The position numbers and the translations under genes are program-made. A stretch of 64,000 nt of DNA, taken from the NCBI GenBank assembly GCA_020466095.1, contig CM035807.1, positions 17,222,985 through 17,286,984 of the forward strand, read 5' to 3'. A model generated the notes under the pieces. It saw nothing but the letters and a program-made list of their open reading frames with translations, was not told the origin of the DNA and made no database searches. Below, piece by piece: positions 59,265-64,000 of this stretch (the first letter of the stretch is position 1; each line of letters opens with the position of its first letter). Source of the DNA: Chlorops oryzae. Lineage: Eukaryota; Arthropoda; Insecta; Diptera; Chloropidae.

Positions 59265-60558
59265 TTAGGTTATAAAAAGAAATCTCATTCCCTCTTCCAA
59301 TAGATGGCGTTATTTATCGTGCATTCGCGTTGTATAAGTCTCGATCGTGTTCCGCTAGGGCATTAGAAAGATGACAGTTCCTACTTAAAGCATTTGTTAG
59401 CGCATCTATTTCTTGATTGATTGCACCACAGTTTTGTTGAGAGCTTGTCAAAGATGGACAATCAGTCAAAGAAAAATTCAGTACATTGTTACAGTTTTAC
59501 TTCGATCACCGGAGAAAACGCAAGCAAGGCGGAAGAAAAAGAAATAGCGTTTAGGACCTGATACTGTAAAATCCAATCAAGACGCAATTGCCTTCGTCGT
59601 TGCCATCTCGAGTAACTTCGTATGTCAAGCTTGTTTGGCTTACCACGCACTGGAAAACAAATTGTCGTTAAATGTCGATAAGAATCATGTGATTTGCGAG
59701 TCGGCATACCATCGGGTGTGTTTTACGGTTTCTGCACTTGCCACTCAATTGTCGTTTTAAGTTGACAATAGAATAACGTTGAAACCATTTGAATAGGCTG
59801 GATACGACAAAGACAGCTTTAAGTATGGAGTTGCCACACGAGTTAACGCAAATAAACCTCAATAGACCGAATTTCCATTGCGAATCGCTGCTGAACCGCA
59901 ACAAAATCACATTTCTGAAGCGGTTGGTGACTGCTGATGAAAAGTGTCACTTTTGACAAGTCAAGTGCGAAACGGTGTGGTCGAAACACGGTGAACGCGG
60001 AAACGGTGTCAAGCCGGATTGACGGCAGGAAGTTTTGCTAGGCTGTTTGGTGATTGGCAGGGAATTATTACTATGAGCTGCTCCCATACGGCAAAACTCT
60101 TAACTCGGTACTCTATTTTGAAAACGAATTTGACCGTCTGAAGGATGCAATCGCCCATAAGCGGCCAGCTTGGCCAATAGGAGAGGTTGTGTTCCATCAG
60201 GACAAGCCAGGCCCACAATCGTAGTGACTCGCCAGAAGCTCTGGGAGTTTGGTTGGGAGGTTCTTCTGCATCCACCTTATAGTCGGACCTGGCACCAAGT
60301 GATTACCATCTGTTCCTGTCCATGGCGAACAATTTTGCTGTGAAACATTCGCTTCAAGAGAGGCTTCTGAAATTCGACTGTCTCAATTTTTTGCTAATAG
60401 GAACGAGGGCTTCTAGAGAGGGCATAATGAAATTACCTTTAAAACGGCAACAAGTTATCGAACAAAACGGCGCATATTTGACCTAAATGGGTTATTCTAA
60501 CTATTTAAATAAAGCCTCAATTTAATGCAAAAAAATGGACTTCTTTTTATACACCTAA
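59265..60558 (+). mobile_element. Mariner element, 1294 bp, inserted in copy A
   Basis: The ends TTAGGTTATAAAAAGAA and TTCTTTTTATACACCTAA are imperfect inverted repeats. TA is duplicated on both sides (59263-59264 and 60559-60560). The total of 1294 bp is the usual mariner size. Copy B of the duplication has the unoccupied site at 63828-63829, which fixes the boundaries exactly. The transposase inside is broken. Confidence 0.95.
59454..60486 (+). pseudogene. Mariner transposase pseudogene (DD34D type)
   Basis: Translated fragments in shifting frames match mariner transposases in order: PHELTQINLN, FLKRLVTADEKCHF (first Asp), KCETVWSKHGE, YELLPYGKTLN, VVFHQDKPGPQS (second Asp), APSDYHLF after a frame change (third Asp), and QQVIEQNGAYLT at the end. 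Several stops and at least a few frameshifts interrupt it (for example near 59578 and 60285), so it cannot be active. The likely subfamily is irritans or mauritiana; this is a guess from memory. Confidence 0.92.
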
Positions 60559-60640
60559 TATTTTATTTCTTTCCCTCTTCCCTCTGGTCTCGTGCATTCG
60601 TTTTTCTCACTTCTTCGAAACGTGAAAGGAGTTTTTCACA

Positions 60641-61151
60641 TTGTGCGCAAGCCCTACTTTTTTCGCTTATTTGAATCGAATCTATGTTTAAAAAAATTTT
60701 TATAGACATGTGTTTGCTGCTATGATTCGCCAAATAAACTAACAACATACTATTGGTCACACAAATGTACTAAAATCAGTATGAAAAAAACTTTATAGCT
60801 ACAATACAACTCACGATGGCTACAATGACAAGTTTTTTTAGTCGCTATAAGTATTGTATGAAGCCCTTTTGTGCCTACTCTTACTTGCCACAGAGCAGTT
60901 TTCTCGAACGCGCTCAGTAACAAAAATCTAAATAGGTTGCATTGAACTTATTCGAAACTTGACAGTGATTCGCAGTTTCAATTCATATAATTTGTAACCG
61001 ATAAATATAGTTATGTGTGACTCCTTAAAAACATAAGTTACAGAAAACCTTTTTTTTGACATCTCGGCAACTGGATTGGTTTCATGAAACTCCTTTTACG
61101 ACTTTTCAGCAACTGATTTTGGTTTCAAAGCATTCTTGTGTTCTGCTCGGG
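60641..61151. other. Short spacer between duplication copies
   Basis: Unique AT-rich sequence between copy A and copy B. Nothing coding or repeated was recognised. Confidence 0.5.
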
Positions 61152-61488
61152 ATTGCATTGAAAATTCCCATCGCAAGCATCAATAATAATGGCGTTGGTC
61201 GTTATTTTGTGATTGTCAACGTGTTCTGTCAGGTTGACATCATTTTGGGAAAGAATTTCTTATTGAATGTAATTTTTTAATGGCAGCATTACGTGCATTT
61301 GCGATGCGATTTTACGGCGTGAATTCACTTACAGCATAAATTGCATGCACTGACTTACAGACTCACATGCGTAAATAATATATGTATGTACCCGTTTATT
61401 TACGGCTGTGAATTTTTGCATTCAAAATGACAAACTGCTGAATTGAAATGACATTAACGATGAATTTTCCGCATAAAGCGTTACGAAA

Positions 61489-61749
61489 TTGATGCATGAA
61501 ATTTTATTTTTCCCGTCAGGAACCGTCGCAACTCTAAACGACTCGACAGTATGGCAATATTTACGCATGTCGGTTGACCCACGTCAACAGGAGATCAAGC
61601 ATCATACTCATCGGAATTGTGGGGAAATAAAATATGTGAACGGAAAGAGAAAACATGCATCAAAATGTGCGATAATTTCACGACACAATTGCTCAGGGAG
61701 CTGCAGTTGCAACGATGGTTACAGTGGCAATTTCACTTTAATAGTTTAG
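61489..61749 (+). other. Unassigned 86-codon ORF in duplication copy B
   Basis: The counterpart of the frame at 56907, differing by Thr to Ala near residue 14. The same doubts apply. Confidence 0.2.
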
Positions 61750-62863
61750 TTAAATAAATATTTGGAAATTCATTGGCCAATTTTTGAACGATGTGATTCT
61801 GGAAAGTGAATATATTAATGTCAGCTTTTTTCGAGCACAACTTTCTCATAGAGGAATTATTTGTCATAATTCAAATTTAAAAAATTTACTCAACCACAAC
61901 CATGCCCACTATGGAAAGTTGATTTTGTTCTTTTGTTTCTTATCAATTTTTTTCCAAAGAATTTTTAATATTTTGATATGTAGGGTATGGCGATATTAAG
62001 CTACGATAACCAATGGTACCTAGAGAGCTACGTGTCCCAAAATTTATAGCTCTTCAACAGCTTCTTCTGATTTTTCCCAAAAAAATGTTTAAACCCGAAC
62101 CACTGTGCGTCGTGACTCACAATCGCCATTTGAGTGCCTAAAGAGTTTCAATAATGAAACATCCTTATAGGCAACAAAATTTCAAGCTTCTGAAAATTAT
62201 AGCAAAAATATGATGGCATTTTCAGGGAACTCCAAGCATCGGGAAACGAATTTCCGCAGTTTGGTCTAAGTCATGATTAGACTGTAGTCCTTACTCGTGC
62301 TCTAGTATTGTTTATTTAACGAATGCATAGTTGTGGTGTTGCTTTTTTCAACCAAGCTAAATCCTACTTTCTAGACCCGGCCATTGTTGAATTCGAATTG
62401 GTTTTTTTCACGTCTGAACCGCCCAACTGTAGCACACCAACCTATCATCTTAAAAGCCCACACAATAGGGGTCTTCCCTAAAGGGCTCAACGCTGTTAAA
62501 GTAAATTGAAAGGAAGTAACGAGCTCATTCTTTTGAAGAAAGGAAATCAGAGTTGAAATTTCGATAACAGGTCGACAGAAATATAGAAAATGTATGACTT
62601 AAATGCAACCCTGTGAGTCCGATTACTTTCAGTTAGCGTATGCGTTCAAGTAGCAAAAGTAAGCCAAAGTACTTCTTTGTTTTTTCTACATGTGTTTGGT
62701 ATAGGAAATTTACTTGCTGCTTTAGAGCGTAGAGCCCTTTAACCGTGAAAAGATCGAAAAAAGCGGAAAAATGTAAAATTTTTCATACAAAACTTCGTTC
62801 ATTATATTCTAAGCCTTCTTTATGTACGAGTTTTGAAAGTTTTCGAGGCAAATACACGTTTAA

Positions 62864-63598
62864 GGGGGTCTTCTCATTGAGCAACTTTTTTTTCGACTTT
62901 TTTTTTTTTGCATTTATTTATAGCTTGGGTAGTTGTGAATATGCCCCTAAAAGGATTTTTTGAAATTCGAAATAGTTTAGAGGATATAGCCTTCTTTGTC
63001 GAGCAAGATCTGCGCTAAAACGAGTAATTTTTGCGTTGCTTCAAACTTTAAACGCGTTTATCTCGAAACCACGTTTTTCGAACTGGCGGCCATGATATCT
63101 CCAGTTCAACTGAACCGATTTTCATGAAACAAAGTGGAATCGACGCAGAATTGTCACCATTCTCGGGTGAACCTCGACCATAATTTTAAAAAATTTTTTA
63201 CTATTTTTTTTTTTACACTAAACTACAAAAAAAAAGCCCGAAATTGAAATTTTTTTTTGAATGGCCGCCATTTTGTCAAAAAAAATCACAAAATTAAGCT
63301 TGAGGTTCACCCGAGAATTACATCTATACTGATTATAACCCCGTTTTTTTTTCCATTTCGGACGCTCCGGAGACCCGGAATCGTGGCCGCCGTGACGACA
63401 CCTTTTTTTTTCACCACCAACTTTGAAGTCTCATTACTTTTTGAACAGCCCACGTATCGAGGCAAAAAAATTTTTTTATTTACTTTGAACCTTTTGTAAT
63501 ACAATAAATAAAAAAAGTTTTCAATTATTCTTTGCGTTTTCAAATAAGATTTTTTTTAAAAAGGGTCCAAAAAACGGGTTTTCAATGAGAAGACCCCC
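62864..63598. mobile_element. piggyBac-like MITE, copy B
   Basis: The copy of the element at 58295 carried along by the segmental duplication. It has the same GGGGGTCTTCTCATTGA ends and TTAA on both sides (62860-62863 and 63599-63602). It is three bases shorter, from homopolymer differences. Confidence 0.85.
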
Positions 63599-63912
63599 TT
63601 AAGGTAAGACCCCTAATGTGCTTTATTAATTTATTTATTTGACTTAACATTAAGCTCTCGGAGACTTTTTTTTGATTCACAAACGCATTAGCCTTGCAAA
63701 CTGGCACGATGGCTGCATGAATTGTATCTTCACTCGACTCAGCACTTCACACTTTACGCAAATATTGAATTTTCCCATTGACATCAGTGCGAATACACAT
63801 TGACATTGAGTCGTGACATTTTCAACATATTTTATCTCTTCCCTCTTCCCTCTGGTCTCGTGCATTCGTTTTTCTCACTTCTTCGAAACGTGAAAGGAAT
63901 TTTTCACATTGT

Positions 63913-64000
63913 AGCGCATCTATTCTGTGTGCACCACAGCCTTGACTTGCTATAACAATCAGTCAAGAAAATCAGTTCCTTGTACATACTTATCACCGAA
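63913..64000 (+). mobile_element. Deletion-rich mariner fragment at the window end
   Basis: After the duplication ends, TAGCGCATCTATT, TGCACCACAG and ACAATCAGTCAAGAAAA follow the mariner interior from about 59398 onward, but with many single-base losses. No mariner 5' end precedes it. It resembles the other deletion-rich patches in this window and continues past the edge. Confidence 0.6.

Larger units (their letters stand above)
56570..60640 (+). repeat. Segmental duplication, copy A (carries mariner)
   Basis: About 2.77 kb, discounting the inserted mariner, matches 61152-63912 in direct orientation with only scattered small differences. The offset is near 4582 bp. Both copies contain an 86-codon ORF (56907-57167 and 61489-61749), with one substitution known (Thr/Ala). 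I could not assign that ORF to any family; it has several Cys and His residues (NCSGSCSCNDGYSGNF) that recall an EGF-like end. Its coding status is doubtful. Confidence 0.9.
61152..63912 (+). repeat. Segmental duplication, copy B (empty mariner site)
   Basis: The start GATTGCATTGAAAATTCCC corresponds to copy A at 56570 and the match runs to CACATTGT at 63912. At 63823-63840 it reads TCAACATATTTTATCTCT, the uninterrupted form of the mariner target. Small indels separate the copies (for example a duplicated AGAGCGTAGAGCCCTTT unit near 58137 in A, single in B). Confidence 0.9.

Noticed and set aside
59489..60275. Minus-strand ORFs inside the mariner
   Set aside because: They are shadows of the transposase pseudogene, which reads on the plus strand and matches mariner motifs in order.

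Overview
The window looks like nuclear DNA of a higher (schizophoran) fly, most likely a tephritid or close relative. It has small phase-consistent exons with GT-AG introns, long AT-rich introns and spacers full of short inverted-repeat transposons, and five genes with clear fly homologues. WRNexo and hemingway lie tail to tail, as I recall them being neighbours in Drosophila. The species call is an inference; no rRNA or mitochondrial sequence is present.

Layout. (1) 150-11940: a tandem array of about 17 units of 720 bp, each a near-perfect inverted repeat of about 616 bp plus a linker of about 104 bp. The first 14 units are nearly identical; the last three are shortened by many small deletions. 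(2) 11950-20774, minus strand: adenylosuccinate synthetase in six recognisable exons, whose last exon runs straight into the array, so the C-terminus is missing. Its introns hold several MITEs and a Helitron-like piece. (3) 22658-23629, plus: a valacyclovir-hydrolase-like (BPHL) alpha/beta hydrolase with Asn at the nucleophile position. (4) 25158-26600, plus: WRN-like 3'-5' exonuclease. (5) 26740-29318, minus: hemingway/CFAP97, 139 bp from WRNexo. (6) 39102-41884, plus: a four-PDZ Patj-type polarity scaffold with no visible L27 domain. (7) 41885-64000: no host gene recognised. This part holds a dimeric minisatellite, an ATCGAT-rich minisatellite, an inverted pair of a 0.4-kb repeat, error-like local duplications, and a 2.8-kb direct duplication whose first copy carries a 1294-bp mariner while the second keeps the empty site.

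The genes do not form a pathway: purine synthesis (AdSS), ester hydrolysis, DNA repair/exonuclease, axoneme assembly (hmw) and epithelial polarity (Patj). What links the window is its repeat content and a consistent pattern of small indels at homopolymers and microsatellites. These break WRNexo, hmw and the Patj-like gene, and look more like long-read assembly error than true pseudogenes. The most interesting biological candidate is the tandem hairpin array, whose architecture resembles long-hairpin-RNA (hpRNA) endo-siRNA loci of flies.
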